Source: Flavobacterium cerinum
GTDB lineage: Bacteria; Bacteroidota; Bacteroidia; Flavobacteriales; Flavobacteriaceae
Direction of reading: 5' to 3'
Assembly: GCF_024496085.1 (NCBI RefSeq)
Contig: NZ_CP101751.1
Span: 1,240,001 to 1,304,000, forward strand
Length of the DNA: 64,000 nucleotides
Numbering within the stretch: position 1 is the first letter of the stretch; every line of letters begins with the position of its first letter. This document shows, piece after piece, positions 1-10,600 of this stretch. A program made the position numbers and the translations under genes. The notes beneath the pieces were generated by a model. That model was not told where the DNA came from and did no database searches. It was given only the letters and a program-made list of their open reading frames with translations.

Positions 1-730
1 GTGTGCTGATACCGATCAGGTCGGCATTAACGCTTTTAGCAAAGTGTAAAATTCCTTTTTCTACGTTTACATCGTTATAGATATGTGTGGAGTAGTTGCT
101 GATGTCAAAAGAGGCGATAAAGTCGGCTATCATTTTTTCGGCAACTGAAGTTGATTTAAAGTTGTTGGGGGTGTTAACCATTAATAAGTGAATTTTAGCA
201 TTGAATTCATTGGCGAATTCTACTACTTTTCGGAATGGTTTTTTGGCTTCATCAGTAAAGTCGGAAGCAAATACGAAATTATTAACCTCGAAATTGTCGG
301 CGTCTTTTTTGATTACCAGTACAGGGATTTCAGAATGGCGTACTACTTTTTCAGTATTGGATCCGATGAACATTTCCTTAAAGCCGTTAGCGCCGTGAGA
401 ACCCATAATGATCAGGTCGATTTCATTTTTTCCGGTGATATCAAGAATACCGTCAAAAGCTTTTTCAAGTTTGATGATTTGGGTAACGCTGATTCCGGAT
501 AATATAGAAGAATTGGCAATTTCGTCAAGTTTTTCTTCAGCCTTTCTTTTGAAGAAGATGATTTCCGGAATATCATGTCCGCTTCCAATAGCATCACTTC
601 CTTCCTGAGGTAATTCAAGCATGTGGAGTAAAACGATTTCTCCGTTGTTTTTTCTGGCAATTTGAGCCGCTACTTTAAGGGCGTATTCTGCGTGATCGGA
701 AAAATCGGTCGGGACTAAAATTTTTTTCAT
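1..730 (-). CDS. Universal stress protein, UspA family (3' end outside window)
   Basis: The reverse strand opens with ATG at 730 and reads MKKILVPTDFSDHAEYAL, the classic start of a UspA domain: a beta strand ending in a conserved Asp that contacts nucleotide. About 243 codons are visible without a stop, so the C-terminus lies before base 1. The stretch around residues 120-140 contains an IIMGSHGANGFKEMFIGS segment, which is the G-2x-G-9x-G(S/T) ATP-binding signature of the family. Reading continues into what looks like a second Usp domain, as in the roughly 275-residue tandem Usp proteins common in Flavobacteria. The role is probably cytoplasmic stress response, but the substrate is unknown. 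It is transcribed divergently from rimP. Confidence 0.9.
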   Translation of the reverse strand, partial: MKKILVPTDFSDHAEYALKVAAQIARKNNGEIVLLHMLELPQEGSDAIGSGHDIPEIIFFKRKAEEKLDEIANSSILSGISVTQIIKLEKAFDGILDITGKNEIDLIIMGSHGANGFKEMFIGSNTEKVVRHSEIPVLVIKKDADNFEVNNFVFASDFTDEAKKPFRKVVEFANEFNAKIHLLMVNTPNNFKSTSVAEKMIADFIASFDISNYSTHIYNDVNVEKGILHFAKSVNADLIGIST

Positions 731-840
731 AATAATGGATGTGTGTTTTTTGGTGTTTTATTTGTTATAAATGTCATTTATAAAGATAGGAAATTAAATT
801 ACAATACACAATTGATTTTCAATAATTAAAAAAAATATAC

Positions 841-848
841 TATATTTG
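841..848 (+). promoter_or_regulatory. Probable -7 box of the rimP-nusA-infB promoter
   Basis: TATATTTG matches the Bacteroidota -7 consensus TAnnTTTG. No TTG lies at the usual 17-23 bp upstream, so the -33 half is weak. It precedes the structured leader and the rimP start at 912. Confidence 0.5.
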
Positions 849-854
849 CGCCGT

Positions 855-904
855 TATTTATTAATGAACTAAATAATGAGGGGGCAGTAGGTCCCCTCTT
901 TTTA
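855..904 (+). promoter_or_regulatory. Structured 5' leader upstream of rimP
   Basis: Two inverted repeats lie between the -7 box and rimP. The first pairs TTATTTA with TAAATAA. The second pairs GAGGGG with CCCCTC around a short loop and is followed directly by a T run (about 878-904). The second hairpin has the form of an intrinsic terminator placed before the first gene, so it may act as an attenuator for the translation-factor operon. That role is an inference. Confidence 0.55.
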
Positions 905-911
905 TACTAAT

Positions 912-1376
912 ATGGCATTTAAAGATAAAGTTAGCGCGTTGCTGGATGAGGGGTTGTCTCAAAAGCCGTCTCTTTTTTTAATTGATTTAACAATTACCGA
1001 TACTTACAAAATTATTGTAACTTTAGACGGTGATAACGGTGTGAATCTTCAGGATTGTATTGATATCAGCCGGGCTATAGAGCATAATCTGGATCGGGAA
1101 GAACAGGATTTTTCACTGGAAGTGGCTTCGGCAGGAGCAACCAGTCCGTTGAAAATCCCGAGACAATACAAAAAGAATATCGGAAGAAAACTGAAAGTAA
1201 CAACCGCAACCGAGAAAATCGAAGCGGAACTAACAGATGCCAATGATGAATTTGTTGTTTTGGAATGGAAAGCCAGAGAACCAAAGCAAATTGGTAAAGG
1301 GAAAGAAACAGTACAGAAAAAAGTAGAAATCCCTTATTCGGATATCAAGGAAGCAATTGTTATAATAACATTTTAA
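912..1376 (+). CDS. rimP: Ribosome maturation factor RimP
   Basis: This 154-residue protein has the RimP layout: an N-terminal alpha/beta domain carrying an [22 protein letters not shown] segment, then an [13 protein letters not shown] turn, then an SH3-like C-terminal barrel. RimP assists late maturation of the 30S subunit in the cytoplasm. The length is normal for Bacteroidota. It is the first gene of a rimP-nusA-infB operon, an order conserved across bacteria, and the gap to nusA is only 13 bases. The ATG at 912 follows the leader hairpin closely, and no better upstream start exists. Confidence 0.95.
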   Translation: MAFKDKVSALLDEGLSQKPSLFLIDLTITDTYKIIVTLDGDNGVNLQDCIDISRAIEHNLDREEQDFSLEVASAGATSPLKIPRQYKKNIGRKLKVTTATEKIEAELTDANDEFVVLEWKAREPKQIGKGKETVQKKVEIPYSDIKEAIVIITF

Positions 1377-1389
1377 ATAAAAAGTTTGC

Positions 1390-2634
1390 ATGGAAAATAT
1401 TGCATTAATCGAATCGTTTTCAGAATTTAAAGACGATAAACTAATCGACAGAGTTACCTTAATGGCAATTTTAGAAGATGTGTTTAGAAATGCATTGAAG
1501 AAGAAATATGGTTCGGATGATAACTTCGATATTATTATAAATCCTGACAAAGGGGATATGGAGATCTGGAGAAACCGTGTGGTGGTAGCCGATGGTGAAG
1601 TGGAAGATCCTAACTCGGAAATTTCATTGTCAGAGGCTCGTAAAATTGAGCCGGATTTCGAAGTGGGTGAAGAAGTGTCGGAAGAAGTAAAATTAATTCA
1701 ATTAGGAAGAAGAGCTATTTTAGCATTGCGTCAAAATCTGATTTCTAAAATTCACGAACACGATAATACCAATCTTTATAAGCAATTTAAAGATTTAATT
1801 GGCGATATTTACACGGCAGAAGTGCACCACGTTCGTCCGAAAGCTGTTATCCTTGTGGATGATGAAGGAAATGAAATCGTGTTGCCTAAAGAAAAACAGA
1901 TTCCGTCTGATTTCTTCCGTAAGGGAGATAACGTACGCGGAATCATTGAAAATGTGGAGTTGAAAGGAAACAAACCACAGATCATCATGTCCAGAACATC
2001 TGAAAAATTCCTGGAGAAATTATTCGAACAGGAAATTCCGGAAGTTTTCGACGGATTGATCACTGTGAAAAAAGTGGTGCGTATTCCGGGTGAAAAAGCA
2101 AAAGTTGCTGTTGATTCGTATGATGACAGAATTGATCCGGTTGGAGCGTGTGTCGGAATGAAAGGATCACGTATTCATGGAATCGTTCGTGAATTAGGTA
2201 ATGAAAATATTGATGTAATCAATTATACGGCTAATACGCAATTGTATATTACCAGAGCGTTGAGTCCTGCAAAAGTATCTTCTGTTAAAATTGATGAAGA
2301 GAACAAATCGGCTGAAGTGTTCCTGAAACTGGAGGAGGTTTCTAAAGCAATCGGTCGTGGCGGACATAATATTAAATTAGCCGGACAGTTAACCGGATAT
2401 GAATTGGATGTGATCCGTGAAGGAAATGCTCCGGAAGAAGAGGATGATGTTGAATTAACAGAGTTCTCTGATGAGATCGAAGGATGGGTTATCGAGGAGT
2501 TTGCTAAAATCGGATTGGATACGGCGAGAAGTATCTTAAATCAGGATGTGGCCGATTTAGTGAGAAGAACTGACCTTGAAGAAGAAACTATTTTGGAAGT
2601 TGTCCGAATCTTAAAAGAAGAATTCGAAGATTAA
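1390..2634 (+). CDS. nusA: Transcription termination/antitermination factor NusA
   Basis: This 414-residue protein has the NusA domain order: an N-terminal RNA polymerase-binding domain (about 1-130), an S1 domain (about 135-200), and two KH domains containing the DPVGACVGMKGSRI and AIGRGGHNIKLA motifs. A short acidic tail follows. The C-terminal acidic repeats of the E. coli protein are missing, which is usual for the short NusA of Bacteroidota. It binds RNA polymerase and nascent RNA and modulates pausing, termination and antitermination. It lies between rimP and infB in the same operon. Confidence 0.96.
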   Translation: MENIALIESFSEFKDDKLIDRVTLMAILEDVFRNALKKKYGSDDNFDIIINPDKGDMEIWRNRVVVADGEVEDPNSEISLSEARKIEPDFEVGEEVSEEVKLIQLGRRAILALRQNLISKIHEHDNTNLYKQFKDLIGDIYTAEVHHVRPKAVILVDDEGNEIVLPKEKQIPSDFFRKGDNVRGIIENVELKGNKPQIIMSRTSEKFLEKLFEQEIPEVFDGLITVKKVVRIPGEKAKVAVDSYDDRIDPVGACVGMKGSRIHGIVRELGNENIDVINYTANTQLYITRALSPAKVSSVKIDEENKSAEVFLKLEEVSKAIGRGGHNIKLAGQLTGYELDVIREGNAPEEEDDVELTEFSDEIEGWVIEEFAKIGLDTARSILNQDVADLVRRTDLEEETILEVVRILKEEFED

Positions 2635-2696
2635 ATACAGGAATAGCACAAACTAACAACAACACACACGCATTACGATAATATTAAAAAGATTAT

Positions 2697-5603
2697 ATGT
2701 CTGAAGAAAGAGTAATAAGAATAAACAAGGTTTTAAGGGAATTAAACATTTCTCTGGATAGGGCTGTGGACTATTTGAAAGAAAAAGGATATACAATTGA
2801 ATCCAGTCCGAACGCTAAAATTTCTAATGAGGAATATTCTATCTTGTGCGGTCAATTCTCTGCTGATAAAGGAAAAAAAGTGGCTTCTTTGGAGGTGAGT
2901 GAGGAAAAGAAAAAGGAAAAAGAAGCGTTGCGGGTGGAAAGAGAGCGAGAGATGGAAGAAAAACGCAAAGAGGAAGAAAAACAACGTCAGGATGTAATTA
3001 AAGCGAAAGTCTCGTTATCGGGGCCGAAAGCTGTTGGTAAAATTGACCTGAACCCTAAAAAAACGGAATCTGTTACCGAAAAACCTTCTTCAGAGGTAGA
3101 GGAAATTATACCGGCTCCGGAAGTGAAACCGGTCGTGGAGGAAAAAGTTGTTGAGAAAACACCTGAAGTTACTCCGGATCCTGTTCCGGCAGCTGCACCG
3201 GTAGCAGCTCCTGTTGTGGCAGAAGAGCCTAAAGAGGTGGTTCCTGAGAAAAAAGTGGAAAAACAACCGGCTCCTGTTAAAACAGAGGCAGCGGCTGAAC
3301 CGGCGACTGGGGAAGAAGTGCGTATTGAAACACAATACCAAAAATTGTCAGGTACTACTTTTACCGGACAAATGATTGACCTTTCACAGTTTGAAAAGCC
3401 GAAAAAGAAAAAAGAAGAGTTCAAAAAAGACAACAATAAACCGAATACTGGAAATAATTCCAATAATGCCGGTCAGGGTCAGAATTCGAATAATAACAAC
3501 AATAATAACGCTAAGAACAAGAGAAAGCGTATTCCGCCTAAACCGGGTACTCCTGGAGGTCAACAGGGAGGAAACAATCCGCAACAAGGTGGTAATAATA
3601 ACAATCGCCAGGGTGGAGGAAATAATCCTAAATTCGGGAATAATAAACCGGGATTCCAGAAAGGAAACCGTCCGGCTATTGTTTCTAAAGTAGAGCCGAC
3701 AGAGGAAGAGGTTAAAAACCAAATCAAAGAAACTTTGGAAAGACTTCAAGGTAAAGGAAGTAAATCCAAAGCGGCAAAATACAGAAGAGATAAAAGAGAA
3801 TCACACCGTCAGAAATCGGATGATGAGCAAAGAGCGATCGAAGAAGGAAGCAAAGTACTTAAAGTAACGGAATTCGTTACCGTAGGTGAAATTGCAACCA
3901 TGATGGATGTGCCGATTACTAAAGTTATCGGAACTTGTATGTCGTTGGGTATCATGGTAACGATGAACCAACGTCTTGATGCTGAAACATTATCGATTGT
4001 TGCAGATGAGTTTGGTTATGAAGTAGAATTTATTACTACTGATATCGAAGAAACCATCGAAGTAGTGGAAGATAGACCGGAAGATATGGAATTCCGTGCG
4101 CCGATTGTAACAGTAATGGGTCACGTTGACCACGGTAAAACATCTTTACTGGATTACATTCGTAAAACGAATGTAATTGCAGGAGAGTCCGGAGGTATTA
4201 CACAGCACATCGGAGCGTACGGAGTGAAATTAGATAACGGTCAGCGTATTGCATTCTTAGATACACCGGGTCACGAGGCGTTTACAGCGATGCGTGCACG
4301 TGGTGCGCAGGTTACCGATATTGTTATTATCGTAATCGCTGCCGATGATGATATCATGCCGCAAACAAAAGAGGCGATTAGTCACGCGCAGGCTGCTGGA
4401 GTACCATTGATTTTTGCAATCAATAAAGTGGATAAGCCAACAGCGAATCCTGAGAAAATTAAAGAAAAATTAGCAGGTATGAACCTTCTTGTTGAAGACT
4501 GGGGTGGTAAATACCAATCACATGATATTTCGGCTAAAACCGGATTAGGAGTTAAAGAGTTACTTGAAAAAGTATTACTTGAGGCTGAAATCCTGGATCT
4601 TAAAGCAAATCCTAATAAACCGGCTGTTGGAACGGTAGTAGAAGCATTCCTGGATAAAGGACGCGGATATGTGTCGACAGTATTGGTTCAGGCGGGTACA
4701 TTACGTATCGGAGATTATGTATTGGCTGGTAAACATCATGGTAAAGTGAAAGCGATGCATGATGAAAGAGGGCATAACATTAAAGAAGCAGGACCTTCTA
4801 CACCAATCTCAATCTTAGGTTTAGACGGTGCGCCGACTGCGGGTGATAAATTTAGTGTATTTGAAGACGAGCGTGAAGCAAAACAAATTGCAGCAAAACG
4901 TACGCAATTGTTACGTGAGCAGTCAGTTCGTACTCAGAAACACATTACACTTGCTGAAATCGGACGTCGTATCGCTTTAGGACAGTTTAAAGAATTAAAT
5001 ATTATCCTTAAAGGGGACGTGGATGGATCTGTGGAAGCATTATCAGATTCCTTCTCTAAATTGTCAACTGAAGAAATCCAAATCCGTATCATTCATAAAG
5101 GAGTTGGTGCGATTACAGAATCGGATGTATTGTTAGCTTCGGCTTCTGATGCGATTATTATCGGATTTAACGTTCGTCCTTCAGGAAGTGCAAAACAGTT
5201 GGCTGATAAAGAAGAAATCGATATCCGTAACTACTCAATCATTTACGATGCTATCGACGACTTGAAAGATGCAATGGAAGGTATGTTGTCACCGGAAATG
5301 AAAGAAGAAATTACCGGTACAGCTGAAATTCGTGAGACGTTCAAAATTTCGAAAGTGGGTACAATTGCCGGATGTATGGTTACAGATGGGAAAATCTTCA
5401 GAAACTCGAAAATCCGTCTTATTCGCGAAGGTGTGGTAATTTACACTGGAGAATTAGCGACATTGAAACGTTTCAAAGATGATGTAAAAGAAGTTTCGAA
5501 AGGGTATGATTGTGGTATTCAGATCAAGAACTACAATGATATTAAAGAATATGACCTTATCGAAGGTTTCCAGGAAGTGGAAGTGAAGAAGAAACTGAAA
5601 TAA
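2697..5603 (+). CDS. infB: Translation initiation factor IF-2
   Basis: This is a 968-residue GTPase that places initiator tRNA on the ribosome. Its N-terminal IF2_N region (residues 1-60) is followed by a long low-complexity linker (about 65-345) rich in Glu/Lys, then Pro/Val/Ala, then Asn/Gly runs. The GTPase domain is unmistakable: [12 protein letters not shown] (G1), DTPGHEAF (G3) and NKVD (G4), starting near residue 478. Domains II-IV complete the normal C-terminus. It is the last gene of the rimP operon and is followed by strong hairpins at 5611-5686. The Asn-rich linker is long but typical in kind for Flavobacteria. Confidence 0.98.
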   Translation: MSEERVIRINKVLRELNISLDRAVDYLKEKGYTIESSPNAKISNEEYSILCGQFSADKGKKVASLEVSEEKKKEKEALRVEREREMEEKRKEEEKQRQDVIKAKVSLSGPKAVGKIDLNPKKTESVTEKPSSEVEEIIPAPEVKPVVEEKVVEKTPEVTPDPVPAAAPVAAPVVAEEPKEVVPEKKVEKQPAPVKTEAAAEPATGEEVRIETQYQKLSGTTFTGQMIDLSQFEKPKKKKEEFKKDNNKPNTGNNSNNAGQGQNSNNNNNNNAKNKRKRIPPKPGTPGGQQGGNNPQQGGNNNNRQGGGNNPKFGNNKPGFQKGNRPAIVSKVEPTEEEVKNQIKETLERLQGKGSKSKAAKYRRDKRESHRQKSDDEQRAIEEGSKVLKVTEFVTVGEIATMMDVPITKVIGTCMSLGIMVTMNQRLDAETLSIVADEFGYEVEFITTDIEETIEVVEDRPEDMEFRAPIVTVMGHVDHGKTSLLDYIRKTNVIAGESGGITQHIGAYGVKLDNGQRIAFLDTPGHEAFTAMRARGAQVTDIVIIVIAADDDIMPQTKEAISHAQAAGVPLIFAINKVDKPTANPEKIKEKLAGMNLLVEDWGGKYQSHDISAKTGLGVKELLEKVLLEAEILDLKANPNKPAVGTVVEAFLDKGRGYVSTVLVQAGTLRIGDYVLAGKHHGKVKAMHDERGHNIKEAGPSTPISILGLDGAPTAGDKFSVFEDEREAKQIAAKRTQLLREQSVRTQKHITLAEIGRRIALGQFKELNIILKGDVDGSVEALSDSFSKLSTEEIQIRIIHKGVGAITESDVLLASASDAIIIGFNVRPSGSAKQLADKEEIDIRNYSIIYDAIDDLKDAMEGMLSPEMKEEITGTAEIRETFKISKVGTIAGCMVTDGKIFRNSKIRLIREGVVIYTGELATLKRFKDDVKEVSKGYDCGIQIKNYNDIKEYDLIEGFQEVEVKKKLK

Positions 5604-5610
5604 TAAAATG

Positions 5611-5637
5611 CCTGACAGATTTTCAGAGTCTGTCAGG
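5611..5637. repeat. Perfect inverted repeat downstream of infB
   Basis: CCTGACAGA and TCTGTCAGG form a perfect 9 bp stem with a 9-base loop. There is no T run directly after it on either strand. It probably protects the 3' end of the transcript or works together with the terminator that follows. Confidence 0.6.
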
Positions 5638-5644
5638 TGTAAAA

Positions 5645-5686
5645 AAAAAGAAAAGCCCTGCAATTTTGCAGGGCTTTTCTTTTTTA
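5645..5686. terminator. Bidirectional intrinsic terminator between infB and the SPOR gene
   Basis: GAAAAGCCCTGCAA pairs perfectly with TTGCAGGGCTTTTC around a two-base centre, with an A run before and a T run after. It can therefore stop transcription from infB (plus strand) and from the convergent SPOR gene (minus strand). Confidence 0.9.
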
Positions 5687-5720
5687 AAACCGGTTTTTTT
5701 AGGCAATCGGTTTTGTTTTT

Positions 5721-6113
5721 TTATTGTTTGTTAGGCTTTATCAGTAAAGCGTTCGGATATTTTTTCTTGATGTCTGTTAAGTTTTTTTCGGCCTCGATAC
5801 GTGTTTTAAAAGAGCCTACCCAGACTTTATATGTTGGATTGTTATATACGATCGTTCCGTCCGTATTTTTGAATTCTTTTCGGAAATTTACCAGTGTTTT
5901 TTTGGCTTCATCATTAGTCCCGTAAAAAATTTGAATTTTATACCGATCGTTAACAGTTATGGAACTGTTTATTTTTCTTTTTTCATTTAGGAGTTGCTCG
6001 AATTTTGGATCTTGATCAATGTTAATTTTTTGGCTTTGACCGTGAATGATTGGGCTTAAAAATAAAGCAATTAGAGGTAGAAAATGGTTTTTGTTTATGG
6101 ATAAGATTCTCAT
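5721..6113 (-). CDS. Small exported SPOR-domain protein
   Basis: Read from the ATG at 6113 (MRILSINKNHF), this gives 130 residues. The ATG at 6134 is possible, but the inner start puts the signal-peptide-like stretch (residues 8-22, ending IIHGQ) at the N-terminus. Residues 60-128 look like a SPOR domain: a KIQIFYGTNDEAKK strand and helix, then YKVWVGSFKTRIEAEK. SPOR domains bind denuded peptidoglycan glycan strands, so the product is probably periplasmic and cell-wall-associated. It stands alone, convergent with infB. Its precise role is unknown. Confidence 0.8.
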   Translation of the reverse strand: MRILSINKNHFLPLIALFLSPIIHGQSQKINIDQDPKFEQLLNEKRKINSSITVNDRYKIQIFYGTNDEAKKTLVNFRKEFKNTDGTIVYNNPTYKVWVGSFKTRIEAEKNLTDIKKKYPNALLIKPNKQ

Positions 6114-6217
6114 AATGAAGTATGTTTGCTGCAAAAATACGATTATTCCGCTAAAACCAGTGATGGCGGTTTATTTAGAATGGGTATAAATTACAATTAA
6201 GACAAATTTAAGGTTTT

Positions 6218-6244
6218 TTGAATAGTACATAAGTCGTATTTTTG
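6218..6244 (+). promoter_or_regulatory. Probable promoter of the act-cox operon
   Basis: TTG at 6218-6220 is followed after 16 bases by TATTTTTG at 6237-6244, which matches the TAnnTTTG -7 box. The spacing is one base below the usual 17-23. Transcription would start near 6250 and leave a leader of about 80 bases before actA. Confidence 0.55.
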
Positions 6245-6329
6245 TCGGAGTTTATAAATAAGGTATTTCTTTGCTCCGGTACAGTTCCAGACAAAATCAT
6301 GCCAAATTTAGTTGATAATCATTTTAACT

Positions 6330-7607
6330 ATGAAAAAAGTGGGTAACCATAAATCGTTTTCAAAGATTTTATTGTTCAGTTTAGCATTTGTGCTATCTTT
6401 TTCTTTTACCTCAAACGCTCAGGATGCAGCTGCAGGTAAAGCGCTTTTTAATTCTAATTGTGCCGCTTGTCACAAGTTGGATGCAGCAATGACGGGGCCT
6501 GCGCTTCGTGGTGTTACAGAACGACATGATACGGCTTGGTTGCACAAGTGGATTAAAAACAGTTCCGATTTAATTAAATCCGGTGATGCCAAAGCAATTA
6601 AGGTATTTGAGGAGAATGACAAGAAAGTAATGACTGCTTTCCCTCAATTGTCTGATGCGGATATCGATAATATCCTGGCGTATACATCACAGCCGAAAGA
6701 AGAGCCTAAAGCTGCGGCGGCAGGTGTTCCGGGAGCCGGAGGTGCTGCGCAGGAAGGCGGAGTTTCTAATAATCTGGTACTTGGGGTTTTAGCTGTTGTG
6801 TTGGGTATGTTGGTAGCGATGTTGTTATTCGTGAAAAATGTACTGAATAAAATTGCAAAAGCGAATGGTATTGAAGCACCGGTAAAAGAAAAGTCATTAC
6901 CAATCTGGATTGCTTTCGCAAGAAATCAGTTCTTAGTGTTAGTGTCTGTTATCGTGATGCTTTTGGTAGGAGCGTATTTTATCTATGGTTACTTAATGCA
7001 AGTTGGTGTAGATCAAGGGTATGAGCCGATTCAGCCGATTCACTTCTCACATAAAATTCACGCTGGTGATAATGGTATTGATTGTAAATACTGTCACTCT
7101 TCTGCAAGAGTTAGTAAAACTTCCGGTATTCCTTCGTTGAATGTTTGTATGAACTGTCATAAAAATATCAATGAATTCCAGGGAGATGCTGATTCTACTT
7201 ATGTAGAGCATACTAAAGAATTCTACTCTGCTGAAATCCAGAAACTATACGATGCTGTAGGATGGGATAAAACAGCTCAAAAATATACAGGAAAAGTGAA
7301 ACCTGTTAAGTGGGTTCGTGTTCATAATCTTCCTGATTTTGTATACTTCAACCACTCGCAACACGTATCTGTTGCAGGATTAGAGTGTCAGAAATGTCAC
7401 GGTCCGGTTGAGACAATGGAAATTATGAGACAACATTCTCCGTTAACTATGGGATGGTGTGTGAACTGTCACAGAGAAACCAATGTTAATGTGGAAGGTA
7501 ACGAATACTACAAGAAAATCCACGAAGAACTTTCTAAAAAATATGGTGTAGATAAGTTGACTGCTGCACAAATGGGAGGTTTAGAGTGTGGTAAATGTCA
7601 CTATTAA
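6330..7607 (+). CDS. actA: Alternative complex III subunit ActA, multiheme cytochrome c
   Basis: The ATG at 6330 starts a signal peptide (KILLFSLAFVLSFSFTSNAQ); an in-frame TTG at 6312 is less likely. The 425-residue protein has six CxxCH heme c motifs. One (CAACH) lies near residue 44 in an N-terminal mono-heme cytochrome domain. Five (CKYCH, CMNCH, CQKCH, CVNCH, CGKCH) lie between about 250 and 425 in the pentaheme ActA domain. Two hydrophobic segments (about 145-170 and 195-220) separate the parts. ActA passes electrons within the quinol-oxidising complex that replaces cytochrome bc1 in many Bacteroidota. It is the first gene of actABCDEF. Confidence 0.92.
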   Translation: MKKVGNHKSFSKILLFSLAFVLSFSFTSNAQDAAAGKALFNSNCAACHKLDAAMTGPALRGVTERHDTAWLHKWIKNSSDLIKSGDAKAIKVFEENDKKVMTAFPQLSDADIDNILAYTSQPKEEPKAAAAGVPGAGGAAQEGGVSNNLVLGVLAVVLGMLVAMLLFVKNVLNKIAKANGIEAPVKEKSLPIWIAFARNQFLVLVSVIVMLLVGAYFIYGYLMQVGVDQGYEPIQPIHFSHKIHAGDNGIDCKYCHSSARVSKTSGIPSLNVCMNCHKNINEFQGDADSTYVEHTKEFYSAEIQKLYDAVGWDKTAQKYTGKVKPVKWVRVHNLPDFVYFNHSQHVSVAGLECQKCHGPVETMEIMRQHSPLTMGWCVNCHRETNVNVEGNEYYKKIHEELSKKYGVDKLTAAQMGGLECGKCHY

Positions 7608-7640
7608 TAAATAAATTTAAGAAGCTAATATCTATATACA

Positions 7641-10600
7641 ATGGCATCAAACAAAAAATACTGGAAAAGTGTTGAAGAACTAAACGAAAATAGTTCTATT
7701 GTTGAGACGCTAAGAAACAATGAGTTTGTTGAAGAAATTCCTACTGATGAATTTCTTGGGGATAAGGAAGCCTTATCAACATCATCAACTACTCGTCGTG
7801 ACTTTTTGAAATACGTAGGATTCTCTACAGCAGCAGCTTCTTTAGCTGCGTGTGAAGGTCCTGTTATCAAGTCTATTCCTTATGTAGTTCAACCTGAAGA
7901 GATCATTCCGGGAGTTGCTGATTTTTATGCAACAACTATTGCTGATGGTTTCGATTTTGCAAATATCTTAATCAAAACGCGTGAAGGTCGTCCGATCAAG
8001 GTTGAAAATAATAACTTACCGAATTCAATAACCGGAGCAAATGCAAGAGTTCACGCTTCTGTATTATCGCTTTACGACAGTCTTCGTTTAAAACAATCGA
8101 AAATTGAAAATAAAGATGCTACTTGGTCTGAAGTTGATACTAAAGTAAGAGCAGCTTTAGCTGATGCAAAAGCAAAAGGGGGTCAGATCGTTCTTTTAAC
8201 CGGAACTATGGCCAGTCCTTCTACTGATAAGCTGATTGCTGACTTTATCGCTAAAAACCCAACAGCTAAACATGTTGTGTATGATGCGGTTTCTAGTTCT
8301 GATGCTCTTGATGCTTTCCAAATGGTATATGGAGAAAGAGCTTTACCAGATTATGATTTCTCAAAAGCTGATGTTATTGTTTCTGTTGGTGCTGATATCT
8401 TAGGAGATTGGCAAGGTGGCGGATACGATGCTGGATATGCTAAGGGACGTATTCCTAAAAACGGGAAAATGTCAAAACATATCCAAATTGAATCTATCAT
8501 GTCACTTGCGGGTGCAAACGCTGATAAGCGTATTCCGATGACAGTTACAGAGCAAAAACATGCTTTAGTAAAAATATATAATGTAATTACAGGTGCTTCT
8601 GTTTCTGCTCCGAAAGTAGCAAACGAAGAAGCGGTAATTAAAGCAGCACAGCAATTAAAAGCAGCTGCTGGAAAAGGAGTTTTAGTTTCAGGTCTTGATG
8701 ATGTTAATGCACAATTGTTAGTGTTGGCAATCAACAGAGCTTTAAGTTCTGAAGCTTTCAATCCGACTACACCTCGTTTAACCCGTAAAGGGGATGCGAA
8801 AGCTGTAGCGCAATTGGTGAAAGATATGAAAGCGGGTGCAGTTCATACGTTAATTATGAACGGTGTGAATCCGGTTTATACTTTGCCAAATGCTGCTGAC
8901 TTCTTAGAAGGTCTTAATAAAGTGAAATTATCAGTTGCTTTCTCTTTGAAAGAAGATGAAACAGCTTTAAAATCTAAAGTGGCGGTTGCGACACCACACT
9001 ACTTAGAGTCTTGGGGTGATGTTGCCATCGTTAAAGGACACTACAGTATCACGCAGCCAACTATCCGTCCGTTATTTGATACAAAACAATTCCAGGATGC
9101 ATTATTAACTTGGACAGGAAATCCGGCTTCTTACTATGATTTCCTTAAAGCTCACGGTACATCAGTTATCGCAGGTGGTGCAACTTGGAATAAATTAGTT
9201 CACGATGGTTTCTATGTAACACCGGTTACAGCAGTTGCCGGAGGTGCTAATGCAGATTTTGCTTCAGCTGCTACTACTTTAGCTCAGGCTAAAAATGCAG
9301 GTGGACTGGAATTAGTATTGTATACTAAAACAGGTATGGGTGACGGTCAGCAGGCTAACAACCCTTGGTTACAGGAATTCCCGGATCCGATTACACGTGT
9401 GTCATGGGATAACTATGTAACCGTTTCTAAAAAAGACGCTGAAAAACTTGGATTAGTTAACTACAATGTAGCAAACGGAGGATTAAACGGTAGCTACTCA
9501 ACAATCGAAGTAGGCGGAGCTAAATTAGAAAATGTTCCGGTTATCATTCAGCCAGGTCAGGCGGTTGGTACAATCGGTATCGCTTTAGGTTACGGTCGTA
9601 AAGAAGCGATGAAACAAGAAATGCAGGTTGGAGTTAATGCGTATACACTTTACGCTAACTTAAAATCAGACCAACCGGTTAAAGTTTCAAAAGCAAGCGG
9701 TGATCACGAATTCGCTTGTGTACAGTTACAAAAAACATTAATGGGTAGAGGAGATATCATTAAAGAAACTACCCTTGAAATCTTCAATACTAAAGATGCA
9801 GCGGAATGGAATGTAATGCCGATGGTATCTTTAGATCACAAAGAAACTCCAGTTACTAAAGTAGATATTTGGGATTCTTTCGATCGTTCAGTGGGTCACC
9901 ACTTTAATTTATCGATCGACTTGAATGCTTGTACAGGTTGTGGTGCTTGTGTGATTGCATGTCACGCAGAAAACAACGTACCTGTAGTTGGTAAATCTGA
10001 GGTTAGAAGAAGCCGTGATATGCACTGGTTGCGTATTGACCGTTACTATTCTTCTCAGGATACTTTCAAAGGAGATGTTGAATTAAAAGAAGGAGCTTCC
10101 GGATTAATGAACTCGATCGATACTTTCACGGGTATGGAAGATCCGTCAGAAAATCCACAGGTTGCTTTCCAGCCGGTAATGTGTCAGCACTGTAACCACG
10201 CTCCGTGTGAAACAGTATGTCCGGTAGCGGCAACTTCTCACGGTCGTCAGGGACAAAACCACATGGCTTACAACCGTTGTGTGGGTACGCGTTACTGTGC
10301 AAACAACTGTCCGTATAAAGTACGTCGTTTCAACTGGTTCTTGTACAACAAAAACAGTGAATTCGATTACCACATGAATGATGATTTAGGACGTATGGTG
10401 TTAAATCCGGATGTTAACGTTCGTTCAAGAGGGGTTATGGAGAAATGTTCATTATGTATCCAGATGACTCAGGCTACTATTCTAAAAGCGAAACGCGAAG
10501 GAAGAGCAGTAGGTAAAGACGAGTTCGACGTAGCATGTTCTGCGGCTTGTTCAAGCGGAGCAATGATCTTCGGTGACGTAAATGATAAAGAAAGTCAGGT

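Noticed and set aside
2987..3749. Long open frames on the minus strand opposite infB
   Set aside because: They mirror the low-complexity linker of IF-2 and have no plausible protein character.
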